Counted from the stretch's first letter, positions 15,840-24,779 are shown. The stretch is 64,000 nucleotides of DNA from Streptomyces mirabilis (GCF_018310535.1 NZ_CP074102.1:4030001-4094000); one strand, 5' to 3'. The notes: generated by a model from the sequence alone, not told the origin. Numbers and translations are program-made.

Positions 15840-17262
15840 GCTCCTTGTCCAGTTCGGCGGCCAACTCCGCGTCGCCCGGCGGGTCGTCGCTGAACAGCCT
15901 GCCCAGCTCGGTGGCGAACGTCTGGGTGAACGCGCCGTACAGGGGGGTGCGGGGGCGCTGGACGGCGCGCCGGAGCGCGGGGAGCAGGATCGTACGGGCG
16001 TACGCGGGGCGCCCGTGGTCGTCGCGCGGCATGCGGTCGGCGCTCTCGCCGGAGGGCGAGGCCGAGGGCGAGGCGGCTCCGGGTGTCCTCGCCACGCCGC
16101 AGGTCACGTCGTCGGCCGTGTACGCCGACTCGCGGGTGGCCGCGAACCCCGCGTCGAGCAGACAGCGTTCGCTCTCCTTGTTGGTGAGGAACCGTATCAA
16201 CTCCCGTGCCTTGTCCGCCTGTTGGGACGATCCGGCCAGCGCCAGGTTCTGGCCGCCGAGCACCGCCCGGCCGGGCAGCGGAGCGACGCCGAGCTGCGCC
16301 TCGCTCAGGGACTGGTGCAGGGTGCGGTAGGCGTAGGGCCAGTGCCGCAGGAACGCCGTGCGCCCGTCCGCGAAGTCGGTGAGCGACTCGCCCTCGTCCG
16401 AGCGGACCGCGTCCCCGAGTGTGTACGCGCCCTGGGTGCGGGCGCGCAGCTCCGCGAGACCGTCCGTCAGCTGCTGGACGGTGGCGGTGTAACGGCCGTC
16501 CTCGTCGGTGAGGCCGGCGCCGTCCATGGCGGACAGGAACGCCTCGATCCCGTTGACCGTGCGGCCCTCGTACGGGCCGAGCTGGGTGGTCCAGCCCTTC
16601 TCGTAGCCCTTCGGCCGCGACCGGCCCGGCGCCTCGACGGCGTCGGTGAGGTCCCGCAGTTGCCGCCAGGCGATTCCCTTGCTCAGGTCGGTGTCCTGGA
16701 CGTGTGCCTGCTTGAGGTAGTCCCGGCGGTAGTAGAGCAGCCCGACGTCGCTGTTGAAGGGGACGGCGTAGAGCTTGTCGCCCCAGCGGGCCATGCTCGC
16801 CACCGACTTGATGACGTCCGCGTCGACCAGGGCGTCCGGCAGCGGGCGGATGAGGTGCGCGGCGGCGAACTCCGGCACCCAGGTGACGTCCAGGTTGACG
16901 ACGTCGTACTGGGCGCTGCCGGACTGGAGCGCGCCGAGCAGCTGGCTGCGCTGCTGGTCGGCGGAGCCCGGGAGTTCGACCAGGCGGGCGTGGACGTCGC
17001 TGTGTTCCCTGTCCTGCCGGGCGTTCCACGCGTCGATGAGCTGCTGGCGGATGCCACCCTTGCCGGTCACGTCCCGCCCGCTGGCCACGACGATGTCCCC
17101 GGAGGCGCCGGGGGAGACCGTGGCGCCGGGTCCGGACGGGCCGCCGCCGGTGCAGGCGGTCAGCAGGAGAGCGAGGGCCAGCCCGTATCCGTAGACCCGC
17201 CCGTGGAGCCGTCCGTGAACCCATCCGTGGCCCCGCCCGTGTGTCCGGCGCCGTCGCCGCAT
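15817..17262 (-). CDS. Extracellular solute-binding lipoprotein
   Basis: A 481-residue family-1 type solute-binding protein. The Arg/His-rich N-terminus (RRRRTHGRGHG) is followed by a hydrophobic stretch ending in the lipobox LTAC. The body shows familiar sugar-binding-protein segments (RWGDKLYAVPFNSDVGLLYY, RELIRFLTNKESERCLLDAG). No permease or ATPase genes accompany it. Instead its ATG overlaps by 4 bp the stop of a caspase/solute-binding/VWA fusion. So it likely works as a ligand receptor for that membrane protein rather than as part of an ABC importer. The ligand is unknown; a sugar is only suggested by the family. Confidence 0.85.
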   Translation of the reverse strand: MRRRRRTHGRGHGWVHGRLHGRVYGYGLALALLLTACTGGGPSGPGATVSPGASGDIVVASGRDVTGKGGIRQQLIDAWNARQDREHSDVHARLVELPGSADQQRSQLLGALQSGSAQYDVVNLDVTWVPEFAAAHLIRPLPDALVDADVIKSVASMARWGDKLYAVPFNSDVGLLYYRRDYLKQAHVQDTDLSKGIAWRQLRDLTDAVEAPGRSRPKGYEKGWTTQLGPYEGRTVNGIEAFLSAMDGAGLTDEDGRYTATVQQLTDGLAELRARTQGAYTLGDAVRSDEGESLTDFADGRTAFLRHWPYAYRTLHQSLSEAQLGVAPLPGRAVLGGQNLALAGSSQQADKARELIRFLTNKESERCLLDAGFAATRESAYTADDVTCGVARTPGAASPSASPSGESADRMPRDDHGRPAYARTILLPALRRAVQRPRTPLYGAFTQTFATELGRLFSDDPPGDAELAAELDKELRKALPG

Positions 17263-19922
17263 CACTCGTCCCCCGTTCCGGTGCGCGCGACCTCGTCCCG
17301 CAGGCCCGCCACGAGGTCGACCTTGGTGTCCAGGCAGCGCCCGCCGCTCGCGTCGGAGATCCGCTGGTCGGGCCTGCCCTTGGCGCAGCCGCCACTTTCG
17401 AGGGCCGCCATGACCACCGGGACGCCCTTGGTCCGGGCCGAGGTGAGCAGTTCGTCCAAGTGGCCTTTCGCCGTGAGGTGGTTGTCGTCCTCGTCGTCCG
17501 TGAGGAAGACGATCAGCTCGGGGCGGTCGTCGTCCTTGCCCTTCTGGGCCATGGTGTCCAGCGCCGCCTTCAGCGCGCCGTACGGGTCGGCCTCCGCGTC
17601 CTTGACCGCGGCCCGGTCGAGGGCCCGCTCGGCGTCGCGGCGCTTGTGGGGTCCGAAGGACAGCAGTTCGGCGTACGGGCTCCGGCCCGGGGAGGCCACG
17701 GACCAGACGCCGTACTCGTCCTGGGCGCCGAGTCCGCCGAGGGACTGCTTGAGGATGCCGGGGGCACCGCCCGGCCCCTGCCATAGGCCGGCCATCGAGC
17801 CGGAGCTGTCCAGCAGGAAGAGCACCCGGCCGGGGCCCTTGGCGTTGCGGTACTGGTTCAGGGCCGTGTCCATCGCCTCGGCGCCCGCGGCCCCGGCGGG
17901 CCGGCCGGGGTCGGAGATCAGACCGTTGGCCGAGTCGTGGGCCGCGAGGAAGGCGCGGGCGCCGGAAGGGGCGCGGAAGCCGTCCTGCCCGAAGACCGCG
18001 AGACCGGTGCCCGTGAGCCAGTCGTGGAAGCGGCGTACCGCGTCGTCCCGGGCCGCCTCGTCGCTGTCGCCGCCCGTCCAGCGGACGCGGACGAAGGTGG
18101 GGGTGAGGCCCGGGACGTCGTCGGGGTACTCGGCCATCCGCGGGGTGCGCGTCGTCCGGTCGCAGCCGACCCCGCTCACCATCAGGAACTCCGGCACGAG
18201 GGCGGCGGTGCTCCGGTCGGTGTCCACGTTGTCGGGCAGGGCGCACAGCAGGTCACCGGCGGTGGGCGCGGGCGGTCCGGTCTGGGCCACGCTCTCCTCC
18301 GCCCGGCCCACGTCGGCCTTGGCCGGGCCGTAGAGGCCGACCGTGGCCAGCAGCGCGGAGTCGGTGTACTCCGGGTCCGTGCGCCGCATGGAGGCGGTCT
18401 TGTCGCGGCGCACCAGCTTCGCCCGCAGGCCCGCGAGCGAATCGCCGGTCCGGTCGCGCACCGAGTCCTCGGCGATGCCCTGCGGCAGCGACAGCACCAT
18501 CGGGGAGTACGCGAACGGCGTCGCGTCCGGCTCCAGCGTCACGTAGGTCCGCGCCACCCCGGAGGGGCGCGCCCTGGCCGCGGTCGCGAGCGTGCCCGGG
18601 ATCCAGATGTCCGGCTGGGGCCCGATGTCACGCTGCGGATCGGTGTCGTCGCTCACCGGCCGTTGCCAGGGGTCCGACTGGTCGCGCAGGCCCGCCACCA
18701 CGGCCGCCGAGCCCGCGCCGTACACCGTGATCCCACTGCGTCGGCAGCCGCCGCCCGAGGTGTTCGCCGCCGACGTGAGATAGGCGTCGGCCGCCTTGCG
18801 CACGGTGGATTCGAGATCGGGGTCCGTGAGCAGCCGCAGCTCCACGGGCGGGCCGCAGGCGGACCGGTCGGAGGCCGCGTTGTCGACGACGAAGTAGCCG
18901 ACGAGACCGAGGGCGGCGGCGAGGACGAGGAGGACGACCGCGACACGGCGGGCCGGGGGCCCGCCCGGGGGCCGGTTCGAGGCGGGAGCCGAGGGCCGGA
19001 GCGCGCCCGCGCCCACGGCCCCGGACCATAACCGGGCCGCCGCCGCACGCACCCGGGCCACGAAAGCGCGTTGCCGACGGCGACCGGACGTGGGGCGGCT
19101 CACCGCCTTCGCTCCGACGGCCCCCGCCCTGGAACCGACGGGTCTCCCGGCCCCCGCCCGGATCCCCAGCACCACGTCCACCGGAGGGTTCTCCGTGCGG
19201 CTCTGCGGTTCCCAGGGTTCTCCGCGTTCGGTCCGGTGGTGGGTGGACATGTGGACCCTGAGCGCCTCCGCGAGGGCCAGGAAGTGAACCTCGTCGCCCT
19301 GCCCCTCGATGCCCGACGTCAGCAGTTCCACCAGCCGGGCGGTGAACGGTGTGGGGGTGTCGGCGTCGCCCGCGTCGATGCGGTTGTTGGCCTGCACGCT
19401 CATCAGCACCGAGACGCGCCGTCGGACGTCCGGGCGCTCCACGGCCTCCCACACCCGGGCGGCGTTGCCCGCGTTGCAGCAGTCGAGGACGACCACGATC
19501 CGCTCCGCGTGGCTGTTGGCGAGGATGCGCAGCACGTTGGTGAACCGGGCCGCGCCCTCGAACCCCGCCGTCTCGCCCCGGACGACCTCCGCGTCGCGCA
19601 TCTGCAGCCACAGTTCGTCGCCCGCGCTGGGCACGGCTCCGTGTCCGGCGAAGTAGAGCAGGAGCAGCCCCTCGGCGGAGTCGGCGGCCGCGCGCAGGGA
19701 GTGGCGGAAGTCGGCCAGCCGCGGCGAGCGCGCGACGGTGATCTCCAGCGGCCGCAGGACTCCGCCCCGCTCCAGGGCCCGTACGAGCACGGCGAGGTTG
19801 TGGGCGACGGCGGGCAGTTGGCCCGGGACGCCGTCGCGGTGCTTCGGCCGCGTGAACTCGTACTCGGACACACCGACCAGCAGCGCCCGGTTCACCTTTC
19901 CCCGCGGGTCGAAGCGGTCCAC
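17262..19922 (-). CDS. Membrane-spanning fusion: EACC1-associated caspase + solute-binding + VWA
   Basis: An 886-residue fusion. Residues 10-250 form a caspase-like (C14) protease with the dyad His94 in YFAGHG and Cys148/149 in VLDCCNAG. A basic, disordered linker follows, then one membrane span at about 327-346. Outside lies a solute-binding-protein-like half (about 360-650). The end is a von Willebrand A domain with a MIDAS motif DSSGSM at about 705. Basic residues before the span put the caspase in the cytoplasm. The GTG at 19922 is preferred to 19958 because GAGAGG lies 7 bases upstream and it follows the EACC1 stop by 4 bases. Inference: ligand or damage sensed outside triggers proteolysis inside, as in conflict or suicide systems. 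Confidence 0.88.
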   Translation of the reverse strand: MDRFDPRGKVNRALLVGVSEYEFTRPKHRDGVPGQLPAVAHNLAVLVRALERGGVLRPLEITVARSPRLADFRHSLRAAADSAEGLLLLYFAGHGAVPSAGDELWLQMRDAEVVRGETAGFEGAARFTNVLRILANSHAERIVVVLDCCNAGNAARVWEAVERPDVRRRVSVLMSVQANNRIDAGDADTPTPFTARLVELLTSGIEGQGDEVHFLALAEALRVHMSTHHRTERGEPWEPQSRTENPPVDVVLGIRAGAGRPVGSRAGAVGAKAVSRPTSGRRRQRAFVARVRAAAARLWSGAVGAGALRPSAPASNRPPGGPPARRVAVVLLVLAAALGLVGYFVVDNAASDRSACGPPVELRLLTDPDLESTVRKAADAYLTSAANTSGGGCRRSGITVYGAGSAAVVAGLRDQSDPWQRPVSDDTDPQRDIGPQPDIWIPGTLATAARARPSGVARTYVTLEPDATPFAYSPMVLSLPQGIAEDSVRDRTGDSLAGLRAKLVRRDKTASMRRTDPEYTDSALLATVGLYGPAKADVGRAEESVAQTGPPAPTAGDLLCALPDNVDTDRSTAALVPEFLMVSGVGCDRTTRTPRMAEYPDDVPGLTPTFVRVRWTGGDSDEAARDDAVRRFHDWLTGTGLAVFGQDGFRAPSGARAFLAAHDSANGLISDPGRPAGAAGAEAMDTALNQYRNAKGPGRVLFLLDSSGSMAGLWQGPGGAPGILKQSLGGLGAQDEYGVWSVASPGRSPYAELLSFGPHKRRDAERALDRAAVKDAEADPYGALKAALDTMAQKGKDDDRPELIVFLTDDEDDNHLTAKGHLDELLTSARTKGVPVVMAALESGGCAKGRPDQRISDASGGRCLDTKVDLVAGLRDEVARTGTGDE

Positions 19923-19926
19923 CCGG

Positions 19927-20292
19927 CTACCTCTCGTCGGGGCCCAGGGGATCGACACGGGCCTCCGGCGGATCGCCGTTCTCCACGGAGCCGCGGTTGT
20001 CGCTCCAGGCCCGCACCGCGCTCTTGACCTGTGCGAGCAGCTCTTTGAAGAGCGTCTCCGCGCCCGCCCCGATCAGCACCAGCACGATGTCCATGCCGAC
20101 ACCCATGGGCGTGCCCTGCTCATCGGTCCCGGCGCGCTCCTCGATCCTGAGATCGCCCCGCTTGACCAGCTGCTCCAGCGGCCTCTCCCGCTCCAGCCAC
20201 TTCTTCAGGGCGCCGACATCGCTGTCGCTCGCCGTCCCGTCCAGACGCACGCGGATGGCCCGGGCTGCCACACCCTCCCCCTCAGCAGTCAT
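19927..20292 (-). CDS. EACC1 (effector-associated constant component) protein
   Basis: A 121-residue protein resembling EACC1, the small component encoded beside caspases, trypsin-like and other effectors in actinobacterial conflict systems. It has an N-terminal strand pair (AIRVRLDG), a helix (DVGALKKWLERERPL), and then the typical hydrophobic stretch (MGVGMDIVLVLIGAG) followed by an amphipathic helix and an acidic tail. It is the first gene of a three-gene operon and its stop is 4 bases before the caspase-fusion start. EACC1 is thought to link effectors to sensors, but its biochemistry is not established. Recognition here is by sequence pattern and position. Confidence 0.8.
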   Translation of the reverse strand: MTAEGEGVAARAIRVRLDGTASDSDVGALKKWLERERPLEQLVKRGDLRIEERAGTDEQGTPMGVGMDIVLVLIGAGAETLFKELLAQVKSAVRAWSDNRGSVENGDPPEARVDPLGPDER

Positions 20293-20427
20293 GACTCACC
20301 ATCATGGCACCGGAGTTGACGCCGGGGGAGGCTCTCGACAGGGGCGGAACGGCACGCCCACGCGTTTCCGTGACCCCTGCGCCTCCTGTTGTCAGTGGCA
20401 TGACTTAACCTTTGCCCACTCGCCACA

Positions 20428-20481
20428 CATGGCTCACAGGTCGTACATGACTCGCAGGTCATACACGGCTCGCGGGTCGTA
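20428..20481. repeat. Three 18-bp tandem repeats in a divergent promoter region
   Basis: The units CATGGCTCACAGGTCGTA, CATGACTCGCAGGTCATA and CACGGCTCGCGGGTCGTA lie head to tail, with a partial fourth copy (CAAGGCCGGG) after them. They fill part of the 257-bp gap between the EACC1 operon (leftward) and the secreted propeller gene (rightward). The rest of that gap shows no gene. Eighteen bp is close to two helical turns, so repeated regulator sites are possible. Confidence 0.8.
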
Positions 20482-20549
20482 CAAGGCCGGGACATCACTC
20501 GACCCGTGTCCGTGGCGCCCACTCTTCGTACCGGGGGGTTCGAATCAGC

Positions 20550-22538
20550 GTGCGTATGCGCACTCTTCCCATCGCCACGGCGTTCGCGGTCGCCTTCAGC
20601 TCCGCCGCCCTGGCCATCGGCACGGCCACGACGGCGAGTGCCGATTCCAGCAGCATCCTGCCGGTCATGGCGACCGGCGACCTGGTGGTGGACGGCGTCC
20701 ACCAGCACGTCTTCGTCAGCGACCCGCGCAACGGCAAGGTCGTGGTGACGGACTACAGCGGGCGGGTCGTCAAGCAGGTGACGTCCCTGGCGGGCGTCAC
20801 CGGTCTGCAGCTGTCGGCCGACTCGGGCACGCTCTACGCCGCCGCGCGCGACGACGACGCGATCGTCGCCATCGACACGGCGACGCTGACGGAGTCCGTG
20901 CGGTACCCGACGGGTGCCGGCACCGAGCCGGAGTACCTCGCCGCCGCGGGCAACAAGATCTGGTTCGGCTACGGCACCTCCTACGCGGGCAACATCGGCT
21001 CCCTCGACCTGACCGGCACCGACCCCGTGGTCGCCCTGGGCCAGGACGACGCCTCCCACTGGCGGGACGCCCCGCGGCTCGCCGCGACACCGGGCGCGCC
21101 GAACGCGCTGGCCGCCGGGGACCCGGTCACCTCCTCGTCGCTGCTCGCGGTGTACGACGTGGCGGGCGGTACGGCGGCCCGCACGGCGTTCATCGACCAC
21201 AACCAGGGTCAGACCGAGGACCTCGCGTTCACCCCGGACGGCAGCAAGGTCATCACGGCCAACAGCGGCGACCGCAACCTGGTCTGGGCGGCCTCGGACC
21301 TCTCGGCGGCAGGCTCTCTGCCCACCACCCACTACGCCAACGCCGACGCGGTGGCCGACGACGGCACCGTGGCCGCGGGCTCCGACTCCTCCTACGATCC
21401 GGACGTCCACGTCTTCACGCCGGGCGCCACCAGCCCCGTACGGCAGTACGATTTCCCGAACACCGGCCACAGCAGCGGCTCGGATCTGCTGGCCACCGGC
21501 GCGCTGGCCTGGGAGCCCGGCACCAGCAGCCGGCTGTTCGCGGTGACGTACAACTCCGAGGGCGTGTTCTCGCTCCGCGTCATGAACGCCCCCACCCAGT
21601 CGAAGCCGGCGCTGACGGTCAGCGCCCCGGCGAGCGCGACCCGCGCCAAGTCCCTCACCGTCTCGGGCACGCTCACCGCGACCCTGGCGCTGCCCGCCGG
21701 GACTCCGCTCACCGTCACCCGCACCGACATGGAGTCGCCGAACGGCAAGTCGCTGGGCACCAAGACCCTGGGCACCGGCGGCAAGTTCTCCTTCAAGGAC
21801 ACCCCGCCGGCCGGCGGCAAGGTGAAGTACACGGTGAAGTACGCGGGTGACGCCACGCACACCCCGGCGTCCGCCTCGGACACGGTGGAGGTCTCGCGCG
21901 CCACCCCGACGCTGACCCTGAACAACAATCGCAAGGTGTACGCGTACGGCACCGACGTGAAGTTCACGGCGCACCTGGGTTCGACGTACAAGAACCGCAC
22001 GGTCGAGATCTGGGCCGACCCGTTCGGCTCCGACAAGCCCAACAAGCTGGTGAAGTCCGGCAAGGTGAACTCCTCGGGCAACCTCACCGTGACGCTCGAC
22101 CTCACGCGCGACGCGAAGGTCACCGCGAAGTTCGCGGGCGACTCGCGCTACAAGTCGAAGTCCGTGAGCAGCACCGTCGGCGCCAAGGTGAAGGTGTCCA
22201 CGGCCATCAGCGGCCAGTACAAGAAGAAGTCGGTGTACGGCCACACGTACTACTACTTCCACAAGTCCAAGGACCCGCTGTTCACCACGACGATGACGGC
22301 GTACCCGCACCGTCAGCAGCGGCTGGAGATGGAGCTCTACTACCAGGGCACCTGGTACGACGCGGGCACCCAGTACTTCAAGCTGAGCTCCACGGGCGTG
22401 TCCAGGGTGCAGCTCGGCGGCACCCACGAGACGGGCTACCGGATGCGCGTGCGCTCCTCGTACTACAACGGCACGTCGGGCGACAACGTGAACTCGACGA
22501 CGCACGGCGACTGGAAGTACTTCATCTTCACCGGCTGA
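20550..22538 (+). CDS. Secreted beta-propeller protein with Ig-like repeats
   Basis: A 662-residue secreted protein. A signal peptide ends near TASADS (about residue 32). Residues 35-345 contain YVTN/NHL-like propeller blades (QHVFVSDPRNGKVVVTDY, TLYAAARDDDAIVAIDT, LAFTPDGSKVITANSGD). Residues 355-545 hold two Ig-like domains (PALTVSAPASATRAKSLTVS, TPTLTLNNNRKVYAYGTD), and a Tyr-rich C-terminal domain follows to the end. No lipobox or sortase signal is seen, so it is free or wall-associated. Such proteins are adhesive or structural. GTG 20550 or ATG 20556 may start it; GGGGGG lies upstream. A 12-bp repeat array spans its stop codon and a strong terminator follows. Confidence 0.85.
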   Translation: MRMRTLPIATAFAVAFSSAALAIGTATTASADSSSILPVMATGDLVVDGVHQHVFVSDPRNGKVVVTDYSGRVVKQVTSLAGVTGLQLSADSGTLYAAARDDDAIVAIDTATLTESVRYPTGAGTEPEYLAAAGNKIWFGYGTSYAGNIGSLDLTGTDPVVALGQDDASHWRDAPRLAATPGAPNALAAGDPVTSSSLLAVYDVAGGTAARTAFIDHNQGQTEDLAFTPDGSKVITANSGDRNLVWAASDLSAAGSLPTTHYANADAVADDGTVAAGSDSSYDPDVHVFTPGATSPVRQYDFPNTGHSSGSDLLATGALAWEPGTSSRLFAVTYNSEGVFSLRVMNAPTQSKPALTVSAPASATRAKSLTVSGTLTATLALPAGTPLTVTRTDMESPNGKSLGTKTLGTGGKFSFKDTPPAGGKVKYTVKYAGDATHTPASASDTVEVSRATPTLTLNNNRKVYAYGTDVKFTAHLGSTYKNRTVEIWADPFGSDKPNKLVKSGKVNSSGNLTVTLDLTRDAKVTAKFAGDSRYKSKSVSSTVGAKVKVSTAISGQYKKKSVYGHTYYYFHKSKDPLFTTTMTAYPHRQQRLEMELYYQGTWYDAGTQYFKLSSTGVSRVQLGGTHETGYRMRVRSSYYNGTSGDNVNSTTHGDWKYFIFTG

Positions 22539-22592
22539 TACATCGGCCGATTCATCGGCTGATACATCGGCTGATACATCGGCTGATGAATC
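22533..22592 (+). repeat. Five 12-bp tandem repeats over the stop codon
   Basis: The units GGCTGATACATC, GGCCGATTCATC, GGCTGATACATC, GGCTGATACATC and GGCTGATGAATC run without gaps. The first contains the stop codon TGA of the propeller gene; since the unit is a multiple of three, most copies repeat a TGA in the same frame. They form a 3' untranslated array ahead of the terminator. Confidence 0.88.
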
Positions 22593-22617
22593 AGCCGGTT
22601 CAACCGGCGCCGTGACC

Positions 22618-22653
22618 CGGAAGCCCGCCTTCCCCCGGGAAGGCGGGCTTCCG
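22618..22653 (+). terminator. Strong terminator after the propeller gene
   Basis: A perfect 15-bp inverted repeat (CGGAAGCCCGCCTTC at 22618-22632, GAAGGCGGGCTTCCG at 22639-22653) with a 6-base loop. No T run follows. It separates the propeller gene from the two-component genes. Confidence 0.9.
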
Positions 22654-22725
22654 CATGTCTCGGACAGTTGTTCCCGACCTGGCCTCACTACCTGCCGGTA
22701 CGTGTCACCATACGAGCCGCTCTGT

Positions 22726-22743
22726 TTGAAATTGACATTTCAA
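22726..22743. promoter_or_regulatory. Palindrome in the promoter region of the response regulator gene
   Basis: TTGAAAT-tgac-ATTTCAA is a perfect 7-bp dyad, strikingly AT-rich for this genome, 41 bp before the response regulator ATG. A TTGACA-like -35 box (22732-22737) lies inside it, so binding there would compete with RNA polymerase. It could be an autoregulatory site or belong to another repressor. Confidence 0.55.
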
Positions 22744-22783
22744 TCGACGTCTTCAACAAAATGTGCCAGTAAAGGAACAGGAC

Positions 22784-23485
22784 ATGACCACCCCTGTCCC
22801 CTTCGACTCCCCCGCCCGGCTCCTCGTCGTCGACGACGAGGAGCATCTGCGCGCCATGCTCACCATGGCCATGGAGTTCCTGGGATTCGAGGTGACCGGC
22901 GCGGCCACCGGACGCGAGGCGCTCCAGGCCGTCGCTCGCGGCCGCCCCGACCTCGTGCTGCTCGACATCAACCTGCCCGACCTCGACGGCTTCGACATCT
23001 GCCGGACCATGCGGACGCGGGGGCACACCATGCCGGTGCTGTTCCTCACCGCGCGCAGTGACGTCGACGACCGGGTGCGCGGACTGGACCTGGGCGGCGA
23101 CGACTTCGTCACCAAGCCCTTCGAACTCAAGGAGATCGCGGCCCGCGTACGCGCCCTGCTGCGGCGCACCGCCGAGCACCCCGCCGAGCGGCACACCCTG
23201 CAGGCCGGTGCCGTACGCCTGGACGTCCACACCCACGAGGTGTGGGCCGCGGGCGAACCCGTCGGCCTCACCACCACCGAGTTCGCCCTGCTGCGGTATC
23301 TGATGGAGAACCCGGGCCGGGTACTGTCCCGCGCCCAGATCCAGGAGCGGGTCTGGAACCACCGCGCCGACGGCTCCGGCATCGTCGACACCTACGTCTA
23401 CTACCTGCGCCGCAAGCTCGGCGACGCCGGAGTGCCGCTCATCCGGACGGTGCGCGGGGCGGGTTATCTGCTGTGCTCGGACTGA
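22784..23485 (+). CDS. OmpR-family response regulator
   Basis: A 233-residue two-component response regulator. The receiver domain (about 12-125) has the acidic pair VVDDEE, the phospho-acceptor Asp in VLLDINLPDLDG (about residue 62) and the signalling Lys in VTKPFE. The OmpR-type winged helix (about 140-231) has TTEFALLRYLMENPGRVLSR and the closing VRGAGYLL. It should bind direct repeats in DNA when phosphorylated. ATG 22784 with AAAGGA upstream is preferred to 22763. The cognate kinase gene overlaps its end by 13 bp but is frameshifted, which may leave the regulator uncoupled. Confidence 0.95.
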   Translation: MTTPVPFDSPARLLVVDDEEHLRAMLTMAMEFLGFEVTGAATGREALQAVARGRPDLVLLDINLPDLDGFDICRTMRTRGHTMPVLFLTARSDVDDRVRGLDLGGDDFVTKPFELKEIAARVRALLRRTAEHPAERHTLQAGAVRLDVHTHEVWAAGEPVGLTTTEFALLRYLMENPGRVLSRAQIQERVWNHRADGSGIVDTYVYYLRRKLGDAGVPLIRTVRGAGYLLCSD

Positions 23486-24770
23486 GGACCGGGACTCCGC
23501 GCGACCCGCACCGCGCGCCCCCGCGACCACCGGTCGCCGCCGGTTCGCGGGCCGTCGCCCTGTGGCTCGCCGCCACGCTGGTGACCCTGGGCACGGTCGC
23601 CGCGCTGTCCGCGCAGGCACTCGGCCACCACCTCGTGCTGCGCACCGACGAGGAGATCGAGAAGTACCGCGGCGTCCAGCTGAGCGAGGCGGCCGGCGTG
23701 ACGGGCCCGAACGGCCGCTCCGCCCTGGACCGGTCGTGCCTGATCCTCGTCCTGGACAGGACCGGCCGGGTGACCGAGCGGTACGCGGGCGCGCCGGGCC
23801 TGCCGTCCTTCCCCGCCCTCACCCCGGCCCGGCTGGCCGCCCTCGCAGCGCGGGGGCGCCCGGTGGGCATCGGGGGCACCTACCGGGCGCTCGTGGTGCG
23901 CCCCCGGGGCCCGGCCCCGGACCGTGACCGCGCCTATGTCGTCATCGCCCGCTCGATGGCCGACGCCCACCAGGCCGTCTCCCGGCTGCTGCGGGCCGAG
24001 GCCGCCGCCTCGCTGGTGCTGCTCGCCGCGGTCGCGTTCGGTGCCCGGTGGCTGGGCGGCCGCGCGGCCGCGCGGCCCGGCAACGGCTCGACTCGGAACG
24101 GCGGTTGCGGGAGTTCCTCGCCGCCGCCGGACACGAACTGCGCAATCCGCTGACCACCATCTCGGGGTACGCCCAGCTCGCCCGCATCGGCCATCCGTCC
24201 TCCGAGCGGATGCGAGAGGAGGCGTTCGGACGTATGTCGACCGAGGTGGAGCGGATGACCTCGCTCATCGACGAACTGGTGCTGCTGTCCGAACTGGACC
24301 TCGGCCAGTCCCTGCGGGTGCGGTGCGTGGACCTGGCGGAGCTGTGCCGTGACGCCGTCACCGCCGCCCGCGACTGCCATCCCGAACATCCCGTACGGCT
24401 GCTGGTGGCGCCCGGCGAGCACACCGTCGCCGGGGATCCGCTCCGGCTCCACCAGGTGGTCGCCAACCTGCTGGCCAACGCGCGCACCCACACCCCGCCC
24501 GGCACCACGACCACGCTGGGGCTCGGCACGGAGGACGACCACCGGGTCATCGAGGTGACGGACGACGGGCCGGGGGTGCCGGACGCGTTGCGGGCCAGGA
24601 TCTTCGACCGCTTCGTACGGGGCGAGGGCGCGGGCGGTGGCGGGAGTACGGGCAGCGGGCTCGGGCTCAGCATCGTCGCGGCGATCGCGGCGGCGCACGG
24701 CGGCACGGTGACGCTCGAACCCTCCGACCGCGGCGCCTGGTTCAGGGTCAGACTGCCCGCCGGGCCCTGA
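23473..24770 (+). pseudogene. Sensor histidine kinase broken by an 8-bp tandem duplication
   Basis: From the GTG at 23473 the first frame encodes a short basic head, membrane span 1 (AVALWLAATLVTLGTVAALS), a sensor loop, and span 2 (SLVLLAAVAFGARWLGG), then runs to a stop at 24151-24153. The kinase half lies in another frame: H box AAGHELRNPL, N box VVANLLANARTH, G boxes DDGPGVP and GSGLGLSIV, ending at 24770. At 24061-24076 the 8-mer CGCGCGGC occurs twice in tandem. Deleting one copy joins both halves perfectly (WLGGRAARQRLDSERRLREF). No HAMP domain separates span 2 from the H-box helix. Either a recent pseudogene, a switchable locus or a sequencing error in GC-rich DNA. Confidence 0.88.
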
Positions 24771-24779
24771 ACCCGAGGA

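Noticed and set aside
19923..19958. Alternative start of the caspase fusion at 19958
   Set aside because: It would overlap the EACC1 gene by 32 bp with a ribosome site too close to the GTG; 19922 has GAGAGG at good spacing.
20289..20530. Cys-rich minus-strand reading frame over the 18-bp repeats (CTTREPCMTCESC)
   Set aside because: It is the tail of a long antisense shadow frame of the propeller gene; the Cys pattern simply reflects the repeat unit and there is no own start or ribosome site.
20530..20552. GGTTCGAATC resembling a tRNA T-loop
   Set aside because: There is no matching acceptor stem, anticodon arm or D arm upstream, and the T stem does not pair; it is the leader of the propeller gene.
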